Source of the DNA: Beta vulgaris subsp. vulgaris
Lineage: Eukaryota > Streptophyta > Magnoliopsida > Caryophyllales > Amaranthaceae
Assembly (NCBI RefSeq): GCF_026745355.1
Contig: NC_079206.1
Coordinates: forward strand, 19,140,238 to 19,204,237
DNA: 64,000 bases
Reading direction: 5' to 3'
The notes under the pieces were generated by a model. The model did not search any database, was not told where the DNA came from, and saw only the letters and a list, made by a program, of their open reading frames with translations. A program made the translations under genes and the position numbers. This document shows positions 10,444 through 20,637 of this stretch, one piece after another. How positions within the stretch are numbered: position 1 is the stretch's first letter; every line of letters begins with the position of its first letter.

Positions 10444-10584
10444 AAAAAAAATTATAAGGTTGCTTTTCACAAAATGTAATTTTTATAAGGTTGTTTCTGA
10501 TAATTTTTCAAAAAAATAAAAATAATTATGGATTATCTCTTGTAATAAAAAATTACTATTTATATACTTGCCTATACCGCCACG

Positions 10585-11740
10585 AATATATCTAATAGTC
10601 TTGTTAATAGTAATATGAATAACAAAATAATAGATAATAATACAAGTATAATACTCTACATTGTGGTACTTTAATTAAATTTTTTAATAATAACATAATC
10701 AACTAATAGTAATATGCATAATTAAATAATCGATTTTTTCACCAGGTACCCCTGTGGTTTTTCAAAATTCATGGGGTACTCCTAATTTTTTTAATGCATC
10801 AGGTACCCTTACTTTGGAGATAAAATGTACGAAATTCCCTTAACGACTAACGGTGTCAAATTTCCGTTAGTCATTAGGGTCAATTAACCCCTCTAACCCT
10901 ACTTAAACACTAATTAACTAACTAAGCTAACCTCTAACCCTATCCTAATCCCATAACTTCAAACCCTAACCCCCACAACCACCACCCAACCACCAACACC
11001 TCCCCTCCCCTTCCCTCTCTCATCCCCTATAGCAGCCCTCCTTCCACGTTGATTTCTCCAACCCACCCCCACCCCTACCCCCGGCAGCAACCCCCCTCCC
11101 CTGGCAGTAACCCCCCCTCTCCTGACAACAACCCCCCTCAAAACCTCACCCCAATCATCTACCACCTCACGTCCTCTCACACTCCCGCCGCACCTGAACC
11201 ACTAAGCCATCGAACCCTTTTCGAAATCAAAGATATCACTGACGAAAGAGGAGAGAGAGATTGAGAACAGCATCGACGGGGGTGGGGGTGGGGGTGGGGA
11301 GGGGGAATTCGATGGATGGTGGGGAAGGGGTGGGGGAAGGTGGTGGTTGGGTGGTTAAGGTTGGGGTTAGGTGTTAGGGTGTTAAGATTAGGACTTAAGG
11401 GTTAGGGTTAGAGAGTTAATTAGGGTTAATGACTAACGAAAAAACTTAACACCGTTAGTCATTAAGGGCTTTTCGTGAATTCTATTGAAATAATAAGGGT
11501 ATTTGGTGCAAAAAATTAGAGGTATCCCATGAATTTTGAAAAACCACAGGGGTACCTGGTGAAAAAACCCTAAAATAATAGACAATAATACAAACATTTA
11601 ATAAAATAATAGACAAGAATACAAGTGTAATACGATATAATCATTGTGGTACTTTAATTAAAATTCTAATAATAAAATAATCAGCTAATAATGATATGAA
11701 TAATAAAATAATAGACAATAATACAAATATTTATTAATCA
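10585..11740. repeat. AT-rich tandem repeat split by foldback 3
   Basis: A unit containing ATTGTGGTACTTTAATTAAA and AATAATAGACAATAATACAA occurs at 10585-10731 and again more than once at 11571-11740. Foldback 3 separates the copies. Confidence 0.7.
10732..11570. mobile_element. foldback element 3, near-complete palindrome
   Basis: The arms read TTTTTTCACCAGGTACCCC and the complement, with the inner GGTACTCCTAATTTTTTTAA block as in element 2. Flanks TAAATAAT (left) and TAAAATAAT (right) may be a diverged 9-bp duplication. It lies inside an AT-rich tandem repeat of the Harbinger-like element. Confidence 0.8.
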
Positions 11741-11744
11741 TTGA

Positions 11745-11960
11745 CTATTTGAACCTTATTGGAACTGATTAAACCTAATTAGAACTTATTGCACCTGATT
11801 GAAACTTATTGGACCTTATTAGACCTAATTGGAACTTATTGCACCTGATTGGAACCTATTGGACCCGATTAGAACTTATTGCATGATTGGGCCTAATTGA
11901 AACATATCTGAACTGAACTAAACTTATCTGAAATGAACTTAACTTATCTGAACTGACTGG
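11745..11960. repeat. subterminal tandem repeat, right array
   Basis: Variants of GAACTTATTGCACCTGATT and CTGAACTGAACTAAAC repeat up to the right end of the host element. This is the same family as the array at 6830-7090. Confidence 0.75.
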
Positions 11961-12299
11961 ACTTGAAACTTAATTTATTAAGGTGAAGAAAAAGCACCCT
12001 TAATGCCCTCCACCAAGCCCCAAGCTTCAGCTTGGATAACACTATTATTTCTGCCAATGGATTTGGCTCCAACAAGCAAAACACTACCATCCGAATTTCT
12101 AATGATAAAATCAAAGGAGGCATTGCCATCAAAAAGTTTCGAACCATCAAAATTCAATTTAAACGAGAATTTAAAGGAGGAAGGGACCAACAAAGATTCA
12201 AGCCACTCTGAGCCTTGGGAACGACTTTCAAATCCTTAGCCTAATCAGAACAATCAACATAAATATCTAGTTGCACTTTTATGGGGAAAAAGTTGAAAC

Positions 12300-12660
12300 C
12301 CTATAATTAATACAACTTTTACTTTTTGTCAGAGATCACAGTTTTACTCTTTGGCAAAAAATTGATTTATAAATAACAAGTGCCTGAAACACATAAACAA
12401 AGGTCGGTTTATGAATTACAAGTGTATTTAATACACAAAAAAGGATTTATAAATTACAAGATTATTCTCGATATTGGTCAGGCTGACCACTAGCTTATAG
12501 TGTTTCCCACTCCTTTCTAATGGCTTCAGACTTTCAACACTAGATACCTATTAAGCCACGTAAAGCATTGTGACAATATTGAAACAAAAATTAAGCTCTC
12601 TACATAATATCAGATACAGCACAACAATATATCTCTCCAATTGGACCAATTACGGGCACA
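12300..12660. other. non-coding spacer, likely 3' flank and UTR of the fibrillin gene
   Basis: The stretch contains a short tandem repeat around GATTTATAAATTACAAGTG (12360-12455). Nothing else is recognised. Bases just below 12667 are presumably the 3' UTR of the minus-strand fibrillin gene. Confidence 0.5.
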
Positions 12661-12666
12661 TCCACC

Positions 12667-15600
12667 CTACTGGTCAAGAAGTGGACTTCCTTCTCTGACA
12701 AGTACAAAAAGGCCACCATCTCCTCTTGAAATTCGAAAATCTTCATCAACATACGTGAAAAGCAACCAAGATGCAGTGCGTTCCCCTGGAATGGAAATTT
12801 TAAGAGGTGGGAGACCATATAAAGCGCGTGAAATACTAGTTGCTGCGTCCTGCAAGGGACTCAAGAACTGCTGCACAGGAGGAAGGGTTACTTTTTGTCC
12901 GAACACATCTACACTCTCTGGAAGATCAATTTGAGATTTGATCTGTGGAGGTTTGAAAGTGGCTTCCTTGAATCGAACCTGCACACAGAATAGCTAGACT
13001 GTTATCGTCGAGTAGTGAGGCATTTGGTACAAGTAGGAAACAGCAAAGGGAATCAAGAAGAGGGAGCAGGGGAAAGAAAGGAACCGAGATTGGATTATCA
13101 CTCAATCTTATTTCCATTACTCAGTATTTGATCATCAATAAATTAGAAAAATCTCTCCCTTTCATTTCATGCACCCCTACCCAGAGTGTCCATCTCTCTC
13201 TGACCCTACTACCACATACTGATCATCATGTAAAGGTGCCACAAAACTTGACTTTTGGTTGTTAAATAGGGTCACAAGACACAACTGAAGATCTGGGTCA
13301 ATGACCAAAAATGAGCAACCTACTCAGAAGAGAGCGATTAATGCAGGAGGGGGATTCCACTTCTTTTCCAAAATTTGAATTGCCACCACCATTAGCACGA
13401 GAGCTGGGAATGCCCATCTCAAAAGGTGGTATTGATAACCGTATATCTGTTGGATTAGCTGCGAGCCTTACAGCATTTGGCAGGCGAGATAAAAATAATA
13501 ATGGGGGTGTGTTGAGATGAGAAAGGGGTGTTCCGGTCCAAGGGCAAGGTGGGGAAGTTTGTAATGGAAACACGGTCTGATAATGAAGCTGGGTACAGGT
13601 GGACTCGTAGTTTTAAATAGCAGGTAGCAATGAGATAGAGGGGGTGTGGAGTCAGTGGACTGTAAATGAGGTCTAAGGTTTTGTTGGGACAGAACTTGCA
13701 CCCCAAGGCTCTGAATCACACGTGAGGGATGAGAAAGTATAAGGATTTTATGGTGCAGGCATGAAAGCAAAAACACAGAAAAGAAAATCTGAAAAGGAAT
13801 AAGAATTGAGAAAAGTAATAGTATGCACACCAAGTGGAAGAGGGAGAGAGAAAGAGAGAGAACAAGGCAAAGGAGGTAAAAGTCCACCATAGTTTAAAAT
13901 TTACTAATAAATTTATTCCATAAATTACTCCTTGATGAAGAGCGTAACATCCTCTCTTTTTTTAAAGAGGCAGAGGGCACTAGAGTCTAAGGAAGGAGTC
14001 TCTGTGCAATAGTCCAGGGAAAATTGCACCATCTAAGACCCACACCACTCCCCTGAAACACCCGCAAAAAACCCCAAAACAACACTCACCCACATGAACA
14101 GCTTCATTAAGGCATCAACTATGCAGTGAGGATAAGTATCATCCTGGTGCATCGCAACGGGGATTTCTGTGGATTTGTTAATGGGTAATCTTCACCTTGA
14201 ATTTCACCAAAAGAAAATAATGATCTGTCTCCATGTCCCCCGTTTTCTTTGGGGAGCGGTGAGGAATCACATTTACACAAGAAGATAAGCTCACAGTACA
14301 ACTACATATTACCTAAGCACTGTATCTAACAAGCAAAAAACAACATAGGTGAGCAAATTTCTTGAAATGATATATATATATATATGAGCAATTTCAAATG
14401 GTTACCAAATTCATTTATGGTATGTTTGGATAACAAGATTTCATTTCAAATCCCGGATTTGGATGAAATCTATTGTTTGGATGGCATGGAATTTGAAATT
14501 ATGGAATTTGTCCAAATTCTTATCAAAAGCCTATATTAGTAGAATTTAAAATTCAAGCTATTACCTTGTCATTTGAAATCCTCTCCTCATACATATCCCA
14601 ACTTCATGAGTATGTATATCCCAACTTCACTCATTCTCTTTCTAATATCTATTCCTCTCTCCTTTAGTTAACCCACATTTTCTCTCTCTCCTCTATTAAA
14701 CATCTATTTCTCTCTCCTCTATTAAACCCCCTTTACAAAACAATAATTAGGAATTGAAATACAAACTTTAAATTCCAGATTTCAAATCCATTATTTGAAA
14801 TGAAATACAAGTTTCCAAACACTACCTTAGCGATCTTGCAACAGTATCTGTAATACGCAGCTTAGGGACACTATAACACAAGGAATGAATGCGTCAACAA
14901 GGCTTTTAAATAGACCCCATGCATAACCTAAACAATGTCTAGCAACAGCCAACATACAATTTTCCAAACTGAGGTTTGTTAAATACCTGTATCCTTGAAG
15001 GACTCCTGACATCATAAGTAGCTGTTGCACTAAATGTGAACGTTGCAAAAGGACTGGACAGTGTTGTTGAGTTCTCTACAGTTTGGTTTGTGGTGTCAAT
15101 GGCTTGAGATATTTGTTGAACCTTCAACAATTGTGTAGTTCCCACAGCAAGAAGAGGTAGCAGCTCTGAAAAGGCCGTGTACCTGATGATTTGCAGAGAG
15201 CGTCATGGATAAGACATGATTAACAGAATGTACATTTTTCCTGCTCCAACTTAAACAGATTCCTAGACAATGTATTAATGTCAGAGCATATTTACAATAA
15301 TACGCAACAAAGCAATATTCTCCTAAAGCTCAAACGACACTTGATCTCTTAGTTTCTGGAGCTTTATGTTGCTCTTTTCAGCATCTGAAGATCCATCAAA
15401 CATAAGTAGTCTCACAATAGCATCAATAAGAGCATCCACATCAACATACCACAGTCAGCCGCTATAAGTACCATAACTTCAAAATTATAAGAGACCACAA
15501 CAGATATTACTTATTGTCCCCAATACGAAAAAAATAAGCACAGGGTAATAGTTGCAATATCCCAATTCCACTATATATAACATAACTTCATTGAAATACC

Positions 15601-16635
15601 TTTGCAATAGGTCTATCATTCCTCATTACTTGTTCTACGCACTTGGAAACATCCAATCATAAACCATACTGTTCTGAGAAGATGAAATCTCTTTGTCCAA
15701 ACATCCCAAAAATGATATTTGACAAGTAATATAGCACTGATAAACAATCCTAATTCCCACATTCAAGCAAACAACATACTATTTCCTGTTAATTTGGTCG
15801 ATCAAAATTCACACACAAGACATAAAAAATAAAATCATGACAAAATGCAATGAAAGACAATCATATTCATAATGTACTTATGATGAATAAAAGCTTACAC
15901 CAAAATCCAGTTGCCATCAAGCAAGCCCGAAACCTCAGTCGGTTTCGGACTCGGGTTAACCGCCTCAAGCTGACTAACAAGCTCCGACACCTCAGCACGC
16001 ACCTCAGCGGAGGCCCGGAAACCCAAATCCGACCCGTAAACCGAATCCAACAAGCACCTCTTCAACTCCCAGTTCTTCTGGTCAATTGTACTAGTATCAA
16101 TACTAGTGGTAGAAGTAGTCTCACTCACATCATCAGCGTTGATGCTAGGTGGTGCCCACTCATCCTCACGGGTGGGCGGGTCGGGCTCGGTGAACTTGGA
16201 CTCGGGTTCGGGTTCAGGCCCAGACTTCTCACCCCACTCGTCGGAAACAGTAACGGAGACATTGGATTGAGGAGTGATAGCGGAGGAAGGAGGATTGGGC
16301 TTGGGCTTGGGCTCTTGGCCCCATTCGTCATCGTCATCATCGTCGTCATCCTCATCCCATTCATCGTCTGGGCCACTGATGGTGAAATTGGGCACACCCG
16401 GGCTGGAGGAAGGGGAAGAAGGTTTGGGCTTGCGCTTGGGCTTGGACTTGTTGGGTTCGTCGTTGGAGCGAGAGGAGAATATTCGGGAAGACGACGAATG
16501 TAAGGAGGAGAGAGAGAGATGTAGGGTCGGAGAAGGAAGGGGGGAGAAAGATGAGAGTGGGTAATGGTAATGGTAATGGTAATGATTTGAGGTTTTGGGG
16601 AAGAAGAGGGAAGGTGGAGTGGAGAGAATCGACAT
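12667..16635 (-). CDS. FBN2: plastid-lipid-associated protein / fibrillin (FBN2, PAP3 type)
   Basis: Three exons on the minus strand: 16635-15899, 15182-14987 and 12978-12667. All introns are GT-AG, phases join cleanly, and the product is 414 aa. It starts with a Ser/Pro-rich, acid-poor stretch (1 to about 58) fitting a chloroplast transit peptide. An acidic Pro-rich region with repeated DEW(D/G/A) motifs follows (about 90-165). The PAP_fibrillin domain spans about 188-410, with WELKRCLLDSVYGSD, SGLLDGNWILVYTAFSELLP, FGQKVTLPPV and the RISRGDGGLFVLVREGSPLL terminus typical of the family. Fibrillins are structural proteins of plastoglobules and thylakoid margins. The DEW-rich acidic linker and length favour FBN2/PAP3 over FBN1, but I cannot align it here. 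Intron 2 (about 2 kb) contains a MITE. Confidence 0.9.
14418..14826. mobile_element. Tourist-like MITE in fibrillin intron 2
   Basis: The inverted ends read GGTATGTTTGGATAAC...ATTTCATTTCAAAT at the left and the complement of GGTAGTGTTTGGAAAC...ATTTCATTTCAAAT at the right. TTA flanks both sides (14415-14417, 14827-14829), the usual PIF/Harbinger target. The element is 409 bp and non-coding. Confidence 0.72.
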
Positions 16636-16860
16636 TTTTGTGTGTTTTTCTGGGCTATTAGACTACCGTTTGAGTTGGTTTTTGTATTTCTAGAGTTTGT
16701 GAAGATGGTGTGAGAGTGAGACGCGAACACAAAGATCTCAGATTTTTGTTGATTTACCCAAAAGCTGAAGTTTTTATTAGGGGCTAAATGGCTAATATTT
16801 GAGGTGAATTGGGTGGACAATTGGACATACATGGCCCATTATTGTTTGTTCTTTCCTACT
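16636..16860 (-). promoter_or_regulatory. fibrillin 5' flank with site II-like element
   Basis: Upstream of the fibrillin ATG the minus strand carries a TGGGCC motif (complement of GGCCCA near 16832-16837), a common plant core-promoter element, and a weak AATAAAAA box near 16770-16780. The transcription start is not defined. Confidence 0.35.
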
Positions 16861-18060
16861 CTTCAGGCTTGAGCTAATAACGAAAGCATTAAGGTCGAGA
16901 GTACAGAGCAAAAGGTCGAGGAATTGCATTAGAAAGCCTTTTTCACGAGGGAAATGCTAATATGAGTAATATCTAGAAAGTGTGGAATTGGATGCATAAT
17001 TTGTATAAGTTGTGGGTTGTCATGGTGACGATACTATGTAAATTACGTTAGTTAGTGATCCAGTATATAGCTTAATTGAAACTTGTCCAGAATTTCAATT
17101 TTCAAAGTGAGCAATATTAAGTAGATGGCTTTTACTATGTGATCGTGAGCTATCAATCATCTTGTCATTTCTTATTGACTACATTATTGATGAGGGACAA
17201 GTTGTCACCTTCAATGCAACTCTACTTATTAGAATCTCGTTCCACAACTAATAATATTCCTTACGAAGAATTATAGATAACTTCATAGGAAGGAAGAGGT
17301 CGCTTAGATTATAGGTGCACGTTGTTTGTTGTTGTGTGATGATTCCCTTAATAGCTTCTCAAGATAGTTATTGTTGCCTCTGACTCGAGCTTAACCTTAT
17401 CATCAAAATTTAACTCAAGTCAATGTTGTGGAAAAGGTTCTTATGACTTCAATATGGAAGAAGTTGGATGGAAGGGGATGGAAGTGAAGATTGGAAGGTT
17501 TCAATGAGCTATCGACAAGTGGTTGTTAGTACAACATCAAAAGCAGCTTCATGTTGTCTTTCCTTGATATCAAATCTTTTTGAAACAACTATATGTACAT
17601 ATATACCATGATTTTTTTTTTGTGTTCGATACATGTATTTTTCTATCAAAAATCCTTTTGGATGAGTTCAATTCTTATTTAAATGCAATAGAAAGTACTG
17701 GACACCCAATATATCATGTGTCGTTGTTGTATAAATTGAATGTTTTGAGCTTTGTCTTTTTCAACTTTAAGGAGCGATCAAGTTAATATTGTCTAAATAA
17801 TAAAATCTTATTACTAATACCTTGAGTAATTCCAAGTCATAATTTTTATAGACATATTAAACATCGAGAAGATGGGGTAACGATCATATGTGTTGAATGG
17901 ATCGTTAGGAAGCTTGCTTAGGAATGCATCCTTGAGCATCCTCATTGGTCCATCTGTCGAATAAGGGATTTTGAATGATGCTAACATAGATATCCAGCGG
18001 GTTGTGTTCTGGGCGAAAAAATGAATCCACTTAGAGTAAAATATTGTCTATCAATGGGTG
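16861..18060. other. AT-rich intergenic DNA, nothing recognised
   Basis: There is no conserved protein motif, RNA gene or clear repeat structure. Short open frames here look fortuitous. Confidence 0.5.
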
Positions 18061-19119
18061 CACTACTACAAAAAAGGGAAAAGATAACACCGGTAAATTA
18101 ACTCTTATCTTAGCAACTGTTATGTGAAGTCTAAATCTAACGTTTTGACATAAAATCTAATATCTTAGCTTGTATTGATAGTATATCAGTTAACACTTAT
18201 CTTAATTTGTGTTATATTTGCCATAAAATTCTTATGTGGTACTTTCTTATTATTTCTTTGATGGGAACGTGGTGCTTTATTATTAATAATAAAAATTCTG
18301 TTAAAATAATTATGTTGAAAACTAACCGTTTACTTGGCTAGAAATTAGGAACAAATTTTTTACCCTTTGTAAACCCTTTTTCTTTTATTAACAATTTTAT
18401 GTAACTGAAGTACTGAACCAAGAACTGTGCTCGGCTTGCTCAACGCCTTCGATTTCCACCTCCGTTCCCCCTTTTGGTTCCAAGTCCGGCTCTCATCTTT
18501 GGTTTCCCTTTCCAGCTATCATCATTGGTTCCCCCCTTCGGTTGATTCCAACAGACTTCGTGGAAATATTCATTGGAATTCACAAGTTTATTCTACCGAG
18601 CAAGTCGTTTTGGGAGAAACGAACAACCATAATCGCCATTGTTACCGGTAATTTAAGGTAATTCTTAATTTTCTATCCCTTTTTATTCCTAATACATAAA
18701 AAAACTGATTCTGGTGGCTTTATTGTTCAAATTTTGTTAATTTAATCAAATTTGACAAATTAATCTTCATTTTCTGCTGCTAGTGTAGTGTTACACTGAT
18801 TTCACTAATATGTAAGTCTCTGTATTTAATCAGTTATTACAGTGCTGGTGAGTACATGAAGGTGGGTTATTTGTTCTTTACTATTATAGGATTTACTGTT
18901 ATACAAAATTAGAATACAATCAATACATCAAATCCTTTCTACATGTTGATATGTAAAACTAACACTTCTGGAATTGAGTAGAAAAGGAAACATTTAGTGA
19001 TATTATTATGAAAAGTAAATAAAAAATAATATAAAGAAGGTTAGATTGTAAATGGATGAAAGGAAAACAATTAGTGAAAAAGGCAAGAAAAAGATAATTT
19101 CTAGAACAGAAAAGATCAG

Positions 19120-19195
19120 TGTGCTAATAGGATTTGAACCCGAGGCTCATTGCATACAAGCAAAGAATCAGCTGCAATACTAGTGCTAAAGCAAG
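19120..19195 (-). other. tRNA-like / SINE-like Pol III box sequence (copy 1)
   Basis: On the minus strand an A-box-like block (TAGTATTGCAGCTGA) is followed by a clear B-box, GGGTTCAAATCC. Spacing resembles a tRNA-derived SINE head. The acceptor stem does not close convincingly, so this is not called as a tRNA gene. Confidence 0.35.
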
Positions 19196-19799
19196 TTAAA
19201 CATTCAGGTATATTATGCTACTTTAAGTTTACAACTTAATTTTTATGAGAGAGAGCCTTTAATATAAAGAGCCACAACTTGGGCCAGGGTGGTTACCCCC
19301 TCCCCTTCCTTATGCATGCAAGTAGGTAGCAATTTCTTACTTCAATACCGTTGGGTATTCCTTTTTATTCCTAATACATAAAAAAACTGATTCTGGTGGC
19401 TTTATTGTTCAAATTTTGTTAATTTAATCAAATTTGACAATTTTAATCTTCATTTTCTGCTGCTAGTGTAGCGTTACACTGATTTCACTAATATGTAAGT
19501 CTCTGTATTTAATCAGTTATTACAGTGCTGGTGAGTACATGAAGGTGGGTTATTTGTTCTTTACTATTATAGGATTTACTGTTATACAAAATTAGAATAC
19601 AATCAATACATCAAATCTTTTCTACATGTTGATCTGTAAAACTAACACTTCTGGAATTGAGTAGAAAAGGAAACATTTAGTGATATTATTATGAAAAGTA
19701 AATAAAAAATAATATAAAGAAGGTTAGATTGTAAATGGATGAAAGGGAAACAATTAGTGAAAAAGGCAAGAAAAAAATAATTTCTAGAACTGAAAAGAT

Positions 19800-19876
19800 C
19801 AGTGTGCTAATAGGATTTGAACCTGAGGCTCATTGCATACAAGCAAAGAATCAGCTGCAATACTAGTGCTAAAGCA
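19800..19876 (-). other. tRNA-like / SINE-like Pol III box sequence (copy 2)
   Basis: This is the duplicate of the 19120-19195 sequence. The B-box here reads AGGTTCAAATCC, with one change from copy 1. Confidence 0.35.
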
Positions 19877-20637
19877 AGTTAAACATTCTGGTATATTATG
19901 CTACTTTAAGTTTACAACTTAATTTTTATGAGAGAGAGCCTTTAATATAAAGGGCCACAACTTGAGCCAGGGTGGTTACCCCCCCCCCCCTTCCTTATGC
20001 ATGCAAGTAGGTACCAACTTCTTACTTCAATACCGTTGAATGTTTTCTGGGCGGCTTCTTAGCTTCCGATTTTTCTAGGCTTGTTGGGTTGATTGGCTTT
20101 AACCCGGATGATATGTTCAGGTTGTTTGTGAATGTAGGTTTCCGAATAAGTGAATGATTTAAATTGGTCGAGTTTTCGAGGGCATAATTGTTGAAGGCAT
20201 AAACCTAAATTAAAGACATAGAATTTACTGCTATTTTGAATTGAGGACATCAATAATCTGAACACAGATGCAGATTTACTACTATTTTGAATTGAGGACA
20301 ACATTAATCTTGGTATGGAGCTTTGGAGTTATCAGAACTCCATTTTTTTTTTTTTGTTTGCTTTCCTCACTTTTCATGTCATGTTAAAGACTAAGTTTTA
20401 CAGAGGAATGACTGTTATGTTTTCTCTCTAAATATTTCCTAATTTTCTGAATATAGAGTTGTATAACCAAGAATTAGTCTGAATTTTTGATGGGTTTTAT
20501 CCAATTTATCCAAATTGTTGATGGGTTAGTGAATGGTAATGAAGATAGATAATTAATTTATTAAAAAAATTGAATCGATGAGTTTAGAAATAATTTATTT
20601 GTTTTGAATTGTACCAGTTGTCACTTGGTTTGTAGTA

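Larger units (their letters stand above)
7203..10509. mobile_element. Mutator-like element with ~115-bp TIRs, right TIR split by two foldbacks
   Basis: The left arm (7203-7318) carries AGAAACAACCTTATAAATTA, then GTGAAAAACAACCTTAT, then GAGAAACAACC, then GAGATGAAACC. The same four blocks appear inverted in three pieces: 10509-10444, 9444-9403 and 8385-8352. The gaps between pieces are exactly the two foldback elements. A long TIR is typical of Mutator-like elements. Flanks share AAAAAATAA, a possible 9-bp duplication, but this is low-complexity sequence. Without the foldbacks the element is about 1.29 kb. The interior (7320-8350) has one short possible exon, 7672-7752 (MVGKGKAKKASL..., ending at a GTAAAT donor), and nothing recognisable as a transposase. 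Confidence 0.6.
6790..11999. mobile_element. Harbinger/Tourist-like insertion, enlarged by nested elements
   Basis: The ends are GGGTGCGTTCTCTTCA at 6790 and the complement of GGGTGCTTTTTCTTCA at 11999. Flanks share TTAA (6786-6789 and 12000-12003), which also allows a TTA or TAA duplication depending on where the edge is drawn. Removing the element and one TTAA restores the LINE RNase H reading frame exactly. The TIR resembles that of the small element at 46543-46741, which has a clear TAA duplication, so I favour PIF/Harbinger, with a TTAA-type family as the alternative. Without the nested MULE and third foldback the element would be only about 1 kb and non-autonomous. Confidence 0.7.
6431..12290 (-). 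pseudogene. LINE 3' end with RNase H domain, split by a DNA transposon
   Basis: On the minus strand, about 12290-12000 continues across the insertion into 6789-6572 as one RNase H (RVT_3) domain. The upper part has LNFDGSKL, IIRNSDGSVLL and the AEAWGLVEG block. The lower part has WIKGDNLAVINAL and the FREANSVADF block, then a stop at 6572. All four acidic active-site positions of the family (DGS, QAE, GDN, VAD) are present. A poly-T run (6431-6449) is the poly-A tail on the minus strand. Plant L1-type LINEs carry this domain after RT. RT itself is missing, so the copy is 5'-truncated. Upstream (near 12220-12290) the frame decays. Confidence 0.8.
18679..20040. repeat. tandem duplication, two copies of ~681 bp
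   Basis: Bases 18679-19360 and 19361-20040 are nearly identical, both starting CCTTTTTATTCCTAATAC and ending near CTTACTTCAATACCGTTG. Differences are scattered substitutions and a longer C run in copy two (19980-19990). The duplication lies between the CACTA 5' end and the TNP2 start. Confidence 0.92.

Noticed and set aside
15850..16564. Plus-strand 217- and 96-codon frames
   Set aside because: Antisense shadows of fibrillin exon 1; Gly/Leu/Ser strings mirror its Pro/Asp-rich codons.
19120..19195. A functional tRNA gene
   Set aside because: A B-box is present, but no closed acceptor stem or anticodon arm can be drawn; kept only as a tRNA-like sequence.
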